Shown in pieces: positions 28,018-39,289 of a DNA stretch of 64,000 bases. The stretch is taken from the NCBI RefSeq assembly GCF_009834565.1, contig NZ_CP019428.1:1488001-1552000 (forward strand), read 5' to 3'. This DNA is from Pseudomonas sp. R76 (GTDB lineage: Bacteria > Pseudomonadota > Gammaproteobacteria > Pseudomonadales > Pseudomonadaceae). Numbering within the stretch: the stretch's first letter is position 1; each line of letters begins with the position of its first letter. The notes beneath the pieces were generated by a model, which was not told the DNA's origin, searched no databases, and saw only the letters and a list, made by a program, of their open reading frames with translations. Both the position numbers and the translations under genes were made by a program.

Positions 28018-30339
28018 TCAGAACGTGTAGTCAGCCGACACAACCGCCGCACGCCCATCACCCGGCACCGCCCAGCCGTTGTTACGGATGCGGGTCAGGT
28101 ATTGCTTGTCGAACAGGTTGTTGACGTTCAACTGCAGGTTCAACTGCTTGTTGACCTTGTACCCGAGCATCGCGCGCTGCACCGCATAGCCCGGCGCGGT
28201 CGGTGCCCCGGCGGCGCTGACCAGGTATTGCCTGGATTGCGCCGTGATGCCGTAGCCCACCTGGAAATCGTAGGGCAGGTCGTACACGGTCCACAGGCTG
28301 GCCGCATGTTTGGGCGTAAACGGCAGCGGCTCGCCTTTCTGCGCGTCAAACCCGGTGTTGGCCAGGGTGAAATCGCTGGCGCTGCGCAAGACGCGGGTGT
28401 CCAGGTAGGTGTAGTTGGCGAAGACCTTCCACTTGTCCGTGATCGCACCGCTGAGGCCGAGTGCCACGCCGTCCGCACGGGCTTTACCGTCCAGCGATTG
28501 CGTGCCGCTCAGGTTGGTGGGGTCGGGGTCGGCGACTTTGTAGTTGGTGCGGTCATTGCGGAAGATCGCACCGGTGACCGACAGGGCATTGTCGAGGAAG
28601 TCCCACTTGGTGCCGATCTCATAGCTGACGGCGGTTTCCGGGGCAACGTTGCAGTTGTTGGTGGACGTGCCTGAGGATTTCGCCGGGGTGAAGCAGCCAC
28701 CGTTGACGCTGGCCTGGGACGGCGTCTTGCTGTTGCCGTAGGCGATGTAGAAGCTGCCGTTTTCCACCGGCTTGTACACCAGCGCGAGGCGGTAGGATGT
28801 CAGGTCATCCGCTTGGCCGTAGCGCACGCCAGGCGTCTCGACGCCGGTGCTCGAATAGGCATTGGTCACCGAACTGCCGGCGTTGTGCTCGTAACGCACG
28901 CCGCCGTTGATTTCCCATTGCGGGTTGAGCTTGAGCGTGTCGAAGGCGTAGGCGGCGCGGTTGTTCAGTGCACCGTCGACGTGGGTGGCGCGGGTGAAGT
29001 TGACGGGGCCTGTCCACTCGGAGTTGGGGTCGCTGAAACTGACCGGTGGCGGCACGATGGTGCTGCCGTTGCTGTTGGTCAGCCATTTGCCGGTGTCCGC
29101 CTCGTATTCCTCACGGCTGATGGCGATGCCGGTCACCAGCGTGTGGTCGATAAAGCCTGTGCTGAAGTGGCTGGTCACGTCGGTCTGGTTGGTGAACATT
29201 TTGTTCTGGGTGTTGCGCTCGTTACCCAGCGAGCCGCCGCTTGGCTGGAAATAGCCCGGCTTGAGGCCAGCGGCGCAAGGCGCGCCGGTGATCTGGGTGC
29301 CGGTGGCCAGGCAGCCCGCTTGGGCGCCTTCGGGGCCGGAGGCGCGCAGGTCCTGGCGTACACGCTCGACGCGGGTGAAGTTGCGCACGTATACGGCGTC
29401 GTTGAAGTCGTGTTCGAGCTTCAGGCTGAACGCGTCCGAGGTGATTTTCTGGTCATTGACGTTGTGGTAGCCGTAGTAGTCGCTCCAACCCACGCCTGGC
29501 ATCGGCTTGCCGTTGTAGATGGGGATGCCGTATTGCGGCGTGTTGTCGTCTTTCTGGTGTTCATAACTGACGGTGACACGGGTCGGCGTACCCAGGCCAA
29601 AGGCGATGGAGGGCGCAATGCCCCAGCGCGAGTAATCTTCATAATCGCGGCCGGGCACGTCGTTACCATGGGCCATCAGGTTCAAGCGGAATGCGGTGGT
29701 GTCGTTGAGGGTCTGGTTGGTGTCCAGGGTGGTGCGCTTGTAGTTATCGGTGCCGATGCCGGCGCTGAGGGTGGTTTTATCGCGCAATTCTGGCTGCTTG
29801 CTCACCAGGTTGATGGTGCCGCCGACCGCGCCGGAGCCCGAATACACAGAACTTGCGCCGCTGACGACTTCGACCTGTTCGAGGTTGAACGGGTCGGTGC
29901 GGCTGTATTGCGCGCTGTCGCGCACGCCGTCGACGTAGATGTCGCCACTGGCGGAGAAACCGCGCAGGTTGATGCTGTCGCCATAACCGCTGCCGCCTTC
30001 GCCGGCACCAAAGGTGATGCCTGGCACGGTGCTGAGCACGTCGCGCAGGGTCAGCAGGTTCTGGTCGTGAATGACTTCCTTGGGCACCACCGTGATCGTC
30101 TGCGGTGTGTCGCGCAGGGCTTCGGTGTATTTGGGGGACGAAGGCGCCACAGGGTTGTAAGTGCTCTGGCTGGGCGCCTGACCTTCAATGCTGGTCGCGC
30201 CGAGCTGAATCACGCCTGTGCCGTCGTCTGCAGTCTCCGCTGCATAACTGAATCCTCCTTGCGCAGCCACTGCCAAACCCACCGCCGACGCGAGCACATG
30301 CCGCGATGAAAGGGGGGCAGAACTGATCCCGGTAGCCAT
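28018..30339 (-). CDS. TonB-dependent siderophore receptor (PiuA/Fiu-like)
   Basis: Outer-membrane receptor of 773 residues: signal peptide (residues 1-32, ending FSYA-AE), plug domain about 60-200 (TPQTITVVPKEVIHDQNLLT), and a 22-strand barrel ending in SADYTF with a terminal Phe. The plug sequence resembles PiuA/Fiu-type catecholate receptors, which also admit siderophore-drug conjugates. Start 30339 gives a proper signal peptide and has GAGAAT upstream; an in-frame ATG at 30453 does not. An iron-repressed promoter is expected, but I see only a weak Fur-like sequence (TGATCGTAATTGATA near 30371). No piuC dioxygenase gene is adjacent. Confidence 0.85.
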   Translation of the reverse strand: MATGISSAPLSSRHVLASAVGLAVAAQGGFSYAAETADDGTGVIQLGATSIEGQAPSQSTYNPVAPSSPKYTEALRDTPQTITVVPKEVIHDQNLLTLRDVLSTVPGITFGAGEGGSGYGDSINLRGFSASGDIYVDGVRDSAQYSRTDPFNLEQVEVVSGASSVYSGSGAVGGTINLVSKQPELRDKTTLSAGIGTDNYKRTTLDTNQTLNDTTAFRLNLMAHGNDVPGRDYEDYSRWGIAPSIAFGLGTPTRVTVSYEHQKDDNTPQYGIPIYNGKPMPGVGWSDYYGYHNVNDQKITSDAFSLKLEHDFNDAVYVRNFTRVERVRQDLRASGPEGAQAGCLATGTQITGAPCAAGLKPGYFQPSGGSLGNERNTQNKMFTNQTDVTSHFSTGFIDHTLVTGIAISREEYEADTGKWLTNSNGSTIVPPPVSFSDPNSEWTGPVNFTRATHVDGALNNRAAYAFDTLKLNPQWEINGGVRYEHNAGSSVTNAYSSTGVETPGVRYGQADDLTSYRLALVYKPVENGSFYIAYGNSKTPSQASVNGGCFTPAKSSGTSTNNCNVAPETAVSYEIGTKWDFLDNALSVTGAIFRNDRTNYKVADPDPTNLSGTQSLDGKARADGVALGLSGAITDKWKVFANYTYLDTRVLRSASDFTLANTGFDAQKGEPLPFTPKHAASLWTVYDLPYDFQVGYGITAQSRQYLVSAAGAPTAPGYAVQRAMLGYKVNKQLNLQLNVNNLFDKQYLTRIRNNGWAVPGDGRAAVVSADYTF

Positions 30340-30464
30340 TGAATATTCTCGTGTGAGTGAAAGTGAGATGTGATCGTAATTGATAAAGGATCTCAAATGT
30401 AATAGTTTGTAACGAAATAATTCATGAAATTTATCGCGGTCCTGGATCGCCATGTGGGGCAGGC

Positions 30465-31190
30465 ATGCAAGGTGGGCAATCAGGCAGTGATGCGTCTGAA
30501 ATCGGCGACAACCCGCGCGCCTATGCGCGCTGGGTCATGCATGCCGCGCAGCTGGGCGATGCCGACGCGCAAGCGACGCTGGCCCAGCTGTTGCTCGACG
30601 GCCGTGGCATCCAGAAGGATCAGCCGCTGGCGTTGAGCTGGTTCCGCATTGCCGCGCAGCAACGCCACCCGATGGCGATCAACATGATCGGGCGCTGCCT
30701 GGAGAATGGCTGGGGCTGTGAAGTCGACCTGGCCGAATGCGCCCGGCATTACCGGCAAGCCGCCGACCTGGGTTTGGATTGGGGTTTGTACAACTACGGC
30801 CAACTGCTGACGCGCGGGCGCGGTGTGGAGCGCGACCTTCTCGCCGCGTATGAACTGTTCGGTCAGGCTGCCGCAAAAGGGCATGCCAAGTCGATGAACC
30901 TGCTGGGGCGCTTTCACCACGAGGGCGTTGTAGTGCCCAAGGATGTGCAAGTGGCGCGGCAGTGGTATCAGCGTTCGGCTGAGGCCGGGGATTTTCGCGG
31001 GCAATACAACCATGCCGCCGAGCTGGTGGAATTGGGCGATGAGGCCCAAGCCTGCGTATGGCTTGAGCGCGCCCTGACAACTGCGACGCCGGGTTTTCTG
31101 CTGGCGGCTTACCCGGTGTTGTTGGGCTCGGCTTTCAGCGCGATTCGCGAGATGGGCCTGCGTTATCAGCGCCAGGCGCTCGAGGCATAA
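30465..31190 (+). CDS. Sel1-repeat protein
   Basis: A 241-residue protein made of about five Sel1-like helical repeats, each with an A-x-x-G-x-x-x-A pattern (for example AQLGDADAQATLAQLLLDGR, QAADLGLDWGLYNYGQLLTR, QAAAKGHAKSMNLLGRFHHE). These are protein-interaction solenoids. No signal peptide. The start codon has only a weak GGGG site; an out-of-frame ATG at 30424 reads a different short ORF, and I cannot exclude that the true N-terminus differs. It is divergent from the TonB receptor, a neighbour relation also found with the piu locus in P. aeruginosa. Confidence 0.72.
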   Translation: MQGGQSGSDASEIGDNPRAYARWVMHAAQLGDADAQATLAQLLLDGRGIQKDQPLALSWFRIAAQQRHPMAINMIGRCLENGWGCEVDLAECARHYRQAADLGLDWGLYNYGQLLTRGRGVERDLLAAYELFGQAAAKGHAKSMNLLGRFHHEGVVVPKDVQVARQWYQRSAEAGDFRGQYNHAAELVELGDEAQACVWLERALTTATPGFLLAAYPVLLGSAFSAIREMGLRYQRQALEA

Positions 31191-31222
31191 AAAAGCCCCT
31201 GGACCTTTCGGTGCAGGGGCTC
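31189..31222 (-). terminator. terminator of glpD, also able to act for the Sel1 gene
   Basis: AGCCCCTG and CAGGGGCT arms around a 12-base loop, with TTTTTT following on the minus strand. It lies between the convergent Sel1 and glpD genes. Confidence 0.85.
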
Positions 31223-31236
31223 TTCAAACCGGCCTG

Positions 31237-32775
31237 TCAGGCCGCTTCAATCTTTGCGCGGTTGTGTTCAACCTTGGACAGGTAACGCTGCACGTTGTCC
31301 TGTTCTTCCGGTGTGGTGAACAGGCCCAGTTTGGTACGGCGCCACAGCACGTCCTGCGGTTGCGTCACCCATTCTTCGGCACACAGGTAATCGACTTCGC
31401 GGGTGTACAGGCCGCCACCCAGGTGGTCGCCCAGGTCGGCCAGCGATTGCACGCCTTCCAGCAAGCGCCAGGTGCGGCTGCCGTAGGTGGTGGACCAGCG
31501 ACGGGCGATCTCGCTCGGCACCCAGTCGAACTTGGCGCGAATCGCCTCGGCCAACGCTTCTGGCGTGCTCATGTTCTCGCCGCCTGGCAGGCTGGCCGTG
31601 GCCGTCCAGCTTGGGCGCATCTGCGTGAAGTACGGCGCCAGCTGGGCCATCGCCGACTCGGCGAGTTTGCGGTAGGTGGTCAGCTTGCCGCCGAACACCG
31701 ACAGGATCGGCGCCTCGCCGGTGCCGCCAGACAGCGACAGGGTGTAGTCGCGGGTGATGGCCGATGGGTTATCTGATTCGTCATTGCACAGCGGGCGCAC
31801 GCCGGAATAGGTGTGCACGATATCCTCGCGGCTCAACTGCTTCTTGAAGTGGGCATTCACCACTTTCAGCATGTAGTCGGTTTCGCCTTCGGTAATCGCA
31901 ACCGCGGCCGGGTCGCCGGTGTATTCGCGGTCGGTGGTGCCGATGATGGTCAGGTGGTTCAGGTACGGAATGGTGAAGACGATACGCCCGTCTTCGTTCT
32001 GCAGAATGTGCGCGTGGGCGCCTTCGTACAGTTTCGGCACGATCAGGTGGCTGCCCTGGATCAGGCGGATGCCGTACGGCGAATCCAGCTTCAGGTCTTC
32101 CTTGATGAACTTGGCGACCCATGGGCCTGCCGCATTCACCAGCGCCCGGGCACGAATCGAGAACAGGCTGCCATCGGCGCGTTCCATGTTCATTTCCCAC
32201 ATGCCGTTGCTGCGGTGTGCGCTGACGCAACGGGTCAGGGTGTGGATATGCGCGCCTTTTTCGCGGGCGGCCATGGCGTTCAGCACTACCAGGCGGGCGT
32301 CGTCGACCCAGCAATCGGAGTATTCGAAGCCTTTGGTGATTTCGCTTTTCAGCGGGCTGTCAGGGCCGAACTTGAGGCTTTTCGAGCCGGCGAGCTTTTC
32401 GCGCTTGCCCAAGTGGTCATACATGAACAGGCCGGCGCGGATCATCCACGCGGGGCGCAGGTGCGGGCGATGCGGCAGCACAAAGCGCATCTGCTTGACG
32501 ATGTGCGGGGCCTTGGCCAACAGCACTTCACGCTCGGCCAGGGCTTCGCGCACCAGGCGGAATTCGTAATGTTCGAGGTAGCGCAGGCCGCCGTGGATCA
32601 GCTTGCTGCTGGCGGAGGAGGTGTGGCTGGCCAAGTCATCCTTTTCGCAAAGGAATACCGACAAACCGCGACCGGCTGCATCTGCTGCAATGCCGACGCC
32701 ATTGATCCCGCCGCCGATTACGGCAACGTCATAGACTTCGGCAAGCGGTGGAGCAGGCAAGGTGGAAGAGTTCAT
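31237..32775 (-). CDS. glpD: aerobic glycerol-3-phosphate dehydrogenase
   Basis: A 512-residue FAD-dependent enzyme that oxidises sn-glycerol-3-phosphate to dihydroxyacetone phosphate and passes electrons to ubiquinone at the inner membrane. The FAD Rossmann motif is VAVIGGGINGVGIAADAAGR at residues 16-35; the C-terminal domain (about 395-512) is the DAO_C domain. Length and sequence match GlpD. It lies downstream of glpR with a palindromic repeat and its own control region between, so it is probably a separate GlpR-controlled unit. Confidence 0.95.
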   Translation of the reverse strand: MNSSTLPAPPLAEVYDVAVIGGGINGVGIAADAAGRGLSVFLCEKDDLASHTSSASSKLIHGGLRYLEHYEFRLVREALAEREVLLAKAPHIVKQMRFVLPHRPHLRPAWMIRAGLFMYDHLGKREKLAGSKSLKFGPDSPLKSEITKGFEYSDCWVDDARLVVLNAMAAREKGAHIHTLTRCVSAHRSNGMWEMNMERADGSLFSIRARALVNAAGPWVAKFIKEDLKLDSPYGIRLIQGSHLIVPKLYEGAHAHILQNEDGRIVFTIPYLNHLTIIGTTDREYTGDPAAVAITEGETDYMLKVVNAHFKKQLSREDIVHTYSGVRPLCNDESDNPSAITRDYTLSLSGGTGEAPILSVFGGKLTTYRKLAESAMAQLAPYFTQMRPSWTATASLPGGENMSTPEALAEAIRAKFDWVPSEIARRWSTTYGSRTWRLLEGVQSLADLGDHLGGGLYTREVDYLCAEEWVTQPQDVLWRRTKLGLFTTPEEQDNVQRYLSKVEHNRAKIEAA

Positions 32776-32792
32776 CGGCTGGCCTCGCGAAT

Positions 32793-32835
32793 TTTTCGTC
32801 TTGGAATTCGAACATTAATGTTCATTTGCGAAAAT
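32793..32835. promoter_or_regulatory. glpD control region with palindromes
   Basis: Contains the perfect 14-bp palindrome GAACATTAATGTTC (32810-32823) flanked by TTTTCG (about 32793) and CGAAAA (about 32829), half-sites like those of Pseudomonas GlpR operators. Assignment to GlpR is inferred from position just upstream of glpD. Confidence 0.45.
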
Positions 32836-32918
32836 GGTAGCTGATAAACGCGCGCACAGCCACCCGACTTCGATTGAAAAAACTCATCGAAGGGGCGAAA
32901 AAGGAAAATTTGTGAACT

Positions 32919-33021
32919 GATAGTTCCCACGCTCTGCGTGGGAATTCAGCCCGTGACGCTCCGCGTCACAGTGGACGCAGAGCGTCCTTTGATGCATTCC
33001 CACGCGGAGCATGGGAACGAG
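32919..33021. repeat. extragenic palindromic element, family B (full)
   Basis: Left GATAGTTCCCACGCTCTGCG and right CACGCGGAGCATGGGAACGA with an inner GACGCTCCGCGTC / GACGCAGAGCGTC pair. It lies between glpR and glpD. Confidence 0.82.
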
Positions 33022-33027
33022 AGAGAG

Positions 33028-33783
33028 TTAAACGACTTCCAGCCGAACCTTGTGCTGATTCAACAACTGCACCAACGCCGGCACCGGCTGTTGATCAGTC
33101 ACCAAACAGTCCACCAGACTGATCGGCCCCAAGCGAATCATGGCGTTGCGTCCGAATTTGCTTGAGTCCGCCGCCAATATCACCTGGCGCGCATTGGCGA
33201 TAATCGCCTGGGAAACCCGTACTTCCTGGTAGTCAAAGTCGAGCAAACTGCCGTCTTCATCGATGCCGCTGATGCCCACCAACGCAAAGTCGACCTTGAA
33301 CTGGTTGATGAAATCGACACTCGCCTGACCCACCACACCGCCATCACGGCGCACGTTACCGCCGGTCAGCAACACATCGAAGTCGTCCTTGGCACTGAGC
33401 ATGGTCGCGACGTTGAGGTTGTTGGTGATGATTTTCAGGTGATTGTGATTCAGCAGCGCACGCGCGATCGACTCGGTGGTGGTGCCGATGTTGATAAACA
33501 GCGAGGCATGATCGGGGATTTGTGCGGCGATGGCTTCGCCGATGCGTTGTTTCTCATCACGCATCTGGTCGGCACGCATGGCGTACGCGGTGTTTTCGAC
33601 ACTGGAGTCATAGGCCGCGCCGCCGTGGTAGCGGCGCAGCAGATTGGCGTCCGCCAGCTGGTTGATATCGCGGCGGATGGTTTGCGGGGTGACAACGAAT
33701 AGCTGCGCCATCTCCTCGATACTGACATAACCGCGTTCGCGGACCAGTTCGAGGATTTGTTGTTGGCGGGGAGGCAGATTCAT
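33028..33783 (-). CDS. glpR: DeoR-family glycerol regulon repressor
   Basis: A 251-residue DeoR-family repressor. The N-terminal HTH (residues 5-55) reads [20 protein letters not shown] then [20 protein letters not shown]; the C-terminal part is the sugar-phosphate sensor domain with [14 protein letters not shown] and [13 protein letters not shown]. It represses glp genes and is released by glycerol-3-phosphate. It is located between glpK and glpD in the same orientation, the usual Pseudomonas order. Confidence 0.93.
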   Translation of the reverse strand: MNLPPRQQQILELVRERGYVSIEEMAQLFVVTPQTIRRDINQLADANLLRRYHGGAAYDSSVENTAYAMRADQMRDEKQRIGEAIAAQIPDHASLFINIGTTTESIARALLNHNHLKIITNNLNVATMLSAKDDFDVLLTGGNVRRDGGVVGQASVDFINQFKVDFALVGISGIDEDGSLLDFDYQEVRVSQAIIANARQVILAADSSKFGRNAMIRLGPISLVDCLVTDQQPVPALVQLLNQHKVRLEVV

Positions 33784-33878
33784 GGGGCGTCCTTTGGGCT
33801 GCCATACAAAAGTGGCCCATGATGACGCAGGAATCTGCTCCCTGCCAGTTACAACCCTCTATCGGTCCGGCGCTTGGC

Positions 33879-35462
<1,584 letters not shown>

Positions 35463-35465
35463 CTA

Positions 35466-36320
35466 TCAGGAAATACGCGTCTTGCCGTTGACAGCCGTGT
35501 CAGGTGTTTCATCTATAGCAGGTGCGGCGCTCGGCAGATGACGGGCAATCAGCCCGCGATAGGCCGCAGCACCGAGGCAGGCGCCGACAATCGGCGCGAA
35601 AATCGGAATCAGGAAGTAGGGAATATCGCGACCGCCAGTAAAGGCTATTTCACCCCAGCCGGCGAAAAAGGTCATCAGCTTGGGCCCGAAATCCCGCGCC
35701 GGATTCATCGCAAAGCCGGTCAACGGGCCCATGGCGCTGCCAATCACCGCGATCAGCAGGCCGATCAGCAGCGGCGCCAGCGGGCCGCGTGGCAGGCCAT
35801 TGTTGTCATCGGTGAGGGCCATGATCACGCCCATCAAGATGGCGGTGATGACCATTTCCACCAGGAACGCCTGGGCCGTGCTCAACAGGGCGTGCGGGTA
35901 GGTGGAGAACACCGACGCCAACTCCAGGCTGGCCTGGGAGCCGCGTACCATGTGGTGGGTTTGTTCGTAATCGAAAAAAAGATTGCTGTACAGCGTGTAC
36001 ACCAAGGCGGCCGCGCAGAAGGCGCCCGCAACCTGGGCGAGGATGTAGAAGGGCAGTTTGCGCTTTTCGAAATCGGCAAAGATGCACAGCGCGATACTCA
36101 CCGCCGGATTGAGGTGAGCCCCGGAAATACCGGCGCTCAGGTAGATCGCCATACTCACGCCGATCCCCCAGATGATACTGATTTCCCACAACCCAAAGCT
36201 GGCACCCGCGACCTTGAGCGCAGCGACACATCCTGTACCGAAGAAGATCAGAAGCGCAGTCCCCAGGAACTCGGCCATGCATTGGCTCGAAAGTGAAGGC
36301 TGTTGAAGAGCAGTTGTCAT
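35466..36320 (-). CDS. glpF: glycerol facilitator (aquaglyceroporin)
   Basis: A 284-residue MIP-family channel with six membrane helices and two half-helix NPA-type motifs: HLNPAVSIAL (NPA) and GFAMNPARDFGPK (NPAR). The Asp after the second motif is the glycerol-selective signature. The start at 36320 has GAGG upstream; an in-frame ATG at 36362 is rejected for lack of an RBS. First gene of glpF-glpK-glpR. Confidence 0.94.
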   Translation of the reverse strand: MTTALQQPSLSSQCMAEFLGTALLIFFGTGCVAALKVAGASFGLWEISIIWGIGVSMAIYLSAGISGAHLNPAVSIALCIFADFEKRKLPFYILAQVAGAFCAAALVYTLYSNLFFDYEQTHHMVRGSQASLELASVFSTYPHALLSTAQAFLVEMVITAILMGVIMALTDDNNGLPRGPLAPLLIGLLIAVIGSAMGPLTGFAMNPARDFGPKLMTFFAGWGEIAFTGGRDIPYFLIPIFAPIVGACLGAAAYRGLIARHLPSAAPAIDETPDTAVNGKTRIS

Positions 36321-36646
36321 GGAAAACCTCGATTGTTGTTCTTGTTTGGCGCGCGGCCTCAACGGGCTGTTGCGCGATTTTCACCGTGGCGAGGATCCCC
36401 ATCCAAACCATGGCTTACTGCTGGAGTACTGCAGCTCTATTCCTACAGTATTCGGAAACGAAAAAATATAGACAAGAATGACGGCTGTCAAAGGTCGAAA
36501 GTGAACCATTGGTCATTTTCAAACTATTAGTCTGATGAATGATCACGCTTGCCCCCGCCAGTACTCATTTCAGGAGTGGCGCACTAGAGCGTTTTACGTG
36601 GCCTTGGCCTAGAATTGACCCTCTGTTTTCCACGCCCGGAATAGCC
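36321..36646. other. intergenic region between glpF and ybaK
   Basis: This 326-base gap holds the divergent control regions of glpF and ybaK. Around 36449-36464 is TATTCGGAAACGAAAA, an inverted repeat TTCG-N4-CGAA that could be a GlpR operator for the glpF operon (low confidence). I see no other gene in it. Confidence 0.45.
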
Positions 36647-37117
36647 ATGACCCCCGCACTGGACCTGTTGAAAAAAGTTCGCGCCGAACATCACATCCAC
36701 AGTTACGAACATGATCCCAAGGCGGCGTCCTATGGCCTGGAGGCCGCGGAGAAATTGGCGCTCGACCCGGCCCGGGTGTTCAAGACCTTGCTGGCCAGCA
36801 GTGAGAAAGGTGAATTGTTGGTGGCGGTGGTGCCGGTCGTCGGAAGTCTGGATTTAAAGGCGTTGGCGCAGGCGGCCGGGGTCAAAAAAGTCGAGATGGC
36901 CGACCCGGCGGCGGCGCAGCGTTCTACCGGTTACTTGTTGGGTGGCATCAGCCCGTTGGGGCAGAAAAAACGTCTGCGCACTTTTATCGATGTGACGGCA
37001 CAGCCGTTCGCGACGATTTTTGTCAGTGCAGGGAGGAGAGGGTTGGAAGTTGAGCTGCCGGCGGCGGTGCTGGCTGAGCATACCCAGGCTAAATTTGCGC
37101 CGATTGGCCGGGCCTGA
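36647..37117 (+). CDS. ybaK: Cys-tRNA(Pro) deacylase YbaK/EbsC
   Basis: A 156-residue trans-editing enzyme that hydrolyses mis-charged Cys-tRNA(Pro). It shows the YbaK fold with the catalytic Lys in [10 protein letters not shown] and the [17 protein letters not shown] motif. The ATG at 36647 is used; an in-frame ATG at 36539 would add 36 unrelated residues. Stand-alone gene followed by a REPIN. Confidence 0.92.
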   Translation: MTPALDLLKKVRAEHHIHSYEHDPKAASYGLEAAEKLALDPARVFKTLLASSEKGELLVAVVPVVGSLDLKALAQAAGVKKVEMADPAAAQRSTGYLLGGISPLGQKKRLRTFIDVTAQPFATIFVSAGRRGLEVELPAAVLAEHTQAKFAPIGRA

Positions 37118-37147
37118 AACTCAATTTTGAATGCGACGAGATCCAAT

Positions 37148-37234
37148 GTGGGAGCGGGCTTGCTCGCGAATGCGGTGTGTCAGTCAAAGATGCAGTGACT
37201 GATGTACCGTATTCGCGAGCAAGCCCGCTCCCAC
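37148..37234. repeat. REPIN-type inverted repeat, family A
   Basis: GTGGGAGCGGGCTTGCTCGC facing GCGAGCAAGCCCGCTCCCAC, then TTTTG. It lies between the convergent ybaK and ABC ATPase genes. Confidence 0.9.
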
Positions 37235-37259
37235 ATTTTGATTCGGTTTCGGCAGATTA

Positions 37260-38369
37260 TCAGTTCGCCGGGCTATAACGCCTTACACCAGATTCAGACT
37301 GAGGAATCTGCGCCGCCACGCTGCCCGAAGCCTGGAACAACACCAAATGCTCAGCCGCCACCCGAATCCCCACCTGCGCACCGACCTGATGATCCGCGTG
37401 GCTGGGGAAAATCGACTCCAGCTGTGCCCCGGTCGGCAGTTGCAGGCGGTACAACGTCGAAGCACCGAGGAAGGTCTTGCCGACGATCCGCGCTTTCAGC
37501 GCGCTGTCCGGCGCATAGACGATGTCATCCGGGCGCAGCAATACATCCACCGCGCCGCCTGTAGGCCAGGTGTAGGCGCGATTGCCGCGCAGGTCACCCA
37601 GTTCGGTGCTGACCGATTCCGGTGAACTCATTTGGCCACGGATAAAGTAGCCCTGGCCAATAAAGCTGGCGACATACGGCGTCTGCGGTTCGTGATAGAG
37701 GTTGTAAGGCGTGTCCCATTGTTCCAGGCGGCCTTCCTTGAATACGCCCACCTGATCGCTTACTGCGAAGGCTTCTTCCTGATCATGGGTCACCAGAATC
37801 GCACTGGTGCCGCGCGCCTTGAGAATGTCACGCACCTCGTGGCTGAGCTTGCGCCGCAGTTCGCCGTCGAGGTTGGAGAACGGTTCATCCAGCAGCAGCA
37901 GTTGCGGCTCCGGCGCCAGGGCGCGGGCGAGGGCGACGCGTTGTTGCTGGCCACCGGAAAGCTCGTGGGGGAACCGCTTGCCGAGGTTCTTCAGGTTGAC
38001 CAGTTCCAGCAACTCGGCGACCACGCGGTCTTTTTGCGGGTGCTTACGAATGCCGAAGGCGATGTTGTCGGCCACGCTCAAATGCGGAAACAGCGCGTAG
38101 TCCTGGAACACCATGCCGATTCGACGTTTCTCCGGCGCGAGGGTGAACCCGGCGCTGGAAATTACTTCGCCGGCCAAACTGATTTCACCCTCGTGCACGG
38201 GTTCGAACCCGGCAATCGCACGCAAGGTGGTGGTTTTGCCGCAGCCAGATGAGCCGAGCAGGCAGCCGATGTCACCGGCGTTGAGGTGCAGGTTGAGGTT
38301 CTGCACCACCCGTTGATCTTGATAGCCGCATGCCAGATTGCGCAGGTTCAGCAGTAACGGCTGGCTCAT
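37260..38369 (-). CDS. orphan ABC transporter ATPase (PotA/FbpC-like)
   Basis: A 369-residue ATPase with Walker [10 protein letters not shown], signature [19 protein letters not shown], Walker [13 protein letters not shown] and a C-terminal TOBE_2-like domain (about 240-350), the layout of spermidine/putrescine or ferric-ion importers. No permease or binding-protein gene is adjacent. Its ATG lies in ATGA overlapping the argF stop, so it is co-transcribed with argF. From memory P. aeruginosa has an ABC ATPase (PA3538) at the same place. Substrate and partner permease unknown. Confidence 0.85.
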   Translation of the reverse strand: MSQPLLLNLRNLACGYQDQRVVQNLNLHLNAGDIGCLLGSSGCGKTTTLRAIAGFEPVHEGEISLAGEVISSAGFTLAPEKRRIGMVFQDYALFPHLSVADNIAFGIRKHPQKDRVVAELLELVNLKNLGKRFPHELSGGQQQRVALARALAPEPQLLLLDEPFSNLDGELRRKLSHEVRDILKARGTSAILVTHDQEEAFAVSDQVGVFKEGRLEQWDTPYNLYHEPQTPYVASFIGQGYFIRGQMSSPESVSTELGDLRGNRAYTWPTGGAVDVLLRPDDIVYAPDSALKARIVGKTFLGASTLYRLQLPTGAQLESIFPSHADHQVGAQVGIRVAAEHLVLFQASGSVAAQIPQSESGVRRYSPAN

Positions 38370-39286
38370 GCGTGGCGGTACGAAGGCTGGACGAGGAATT
38401 CGAGCAGCGCCTTTTGCGCGTGCAAGCGGTTTTCGGCCTGGTCCCAGGCGACCGAGCGTTTATCGTCGAGCAGGTCGAGGCTGATTTCTTCGCCACGGTG
38501 GGCTGGCAGGCAGTGCATGAACAGCACATCCGGCGCGGCCAGGTCGAGCAACGCGCGGGTTACCTGGAACGGCGCGAACAGGGCCAGGCGCTTGGCGGTT
38601 TCTTCTTCCTGGCCCATGGAGGTCCAGACATCCGTGCTGACCAGATGGGCGCCAAGCACGGCATCACGTGGGTCGCGCACAAGGGTCACGCGACTGCCGG
38701 CCTGCTCCAGGAGGCGCGCATCCGGCTCGTAGCCTTCGGGGCACGCGATGCGCAGGTGGAAGTCGAACTGGATCGCCGCTTCTATATAGCTGTTGCACAT
38801 GTTGTTGCCGTCGCCGATCCAGGCCACGGTCTTGCCTTGAATCGAACCGCGGTGTTCGAGAAAGGTTTGCATGTCGGCCAGTAACTGGCACGGGTGCAGG
38901 TCATCGGACAGGCCGTTGATCACCGGTACGCGGGAGTTGGCGGAAAATTCGGTCACGGTGCTGTGGGCAAAGGTACGGATCATCACCGCATCGAGCATGC
39001 TCGACATCACGATGGCGCTGTCGGCAATCGTCTCGCCACGGCCCAGTTGGGTATCGCGCGAGGACAGGAAGATGGCCTGGCCACCCAGCTGAATCATGCC
39101 GGCTTCGAACGACACGCGGGTGCGGGTCGACGACTTCTCGAAAATCATCCCGAGCACACGGTTTTTCAAAGGCTCGAACAGTACGCCGCGGTTACGCAGG
39201 TCTTTAAGCTCAATGCCTCGACGGATCACGCTGACCAGCTCTTCGGGCGTGCAATCCATCAGGGAGAGAAAGTGCCTTGCGCTCAT
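38366..39286 (-). CDS. argF: anabolic ornithine carbamoyltransferase
   Basis: A 306-residue cytoplasmic enzyme joining ornithine and carbamoyl phosphate to citrulline in arginine synthesis. Carbamoyl-phosphate motif [10 protein letters not shown], ornithine site [12 protein letters not shown] and the DGNNM loop are intact. Two adjacent ATG codons (39289 and 39286) fit the AAAGGT ribosome site; I chose the second because the P. aeruginosa protein begins MSARHFLSL. Together with argG further along it shows anabolic arginine genes scattered in this region. Confidence 0.95.
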   Translation of the reverse strand: MSARHFLSLMDCTPEELVSVIRRGIELKDLRNRGVLFEPLKNRVLGMIFEKSSTRTRVSFEAGMIQLGGQAIFLSSRDTQLGRGETIADSAIVMSSMLDAVMIRTFAHSTVTEFSANSRVPVINGLSDDLHPCQLLADMQTFLEHRGSIQGKTVAWIGDGNNMCNSYIEAAIQFDFHLRIACPEGYEPDARLLEQAGSRVTLVRDPRDAVLGAHLVSTDVWTSMGQEEETAKRLALFAPFQVTRALLDLAAPDVLFMHCLPAHRGEEISLDLLDDKRSVAWDQAENRLHAQKALLEFLVQPSYRHA

Positions 39287-39289
39287 CAT

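Noticed and set aside
30424..30636. Possible frameshift at the start of the Sel1-repeat gene
   Set aside because: An ORF in another frame reads QAVMRLKSATTRA before the Sel1 frame begins, but I cannot show that its N-terminus belongs to the family, so I keep the uninterrupted frame.
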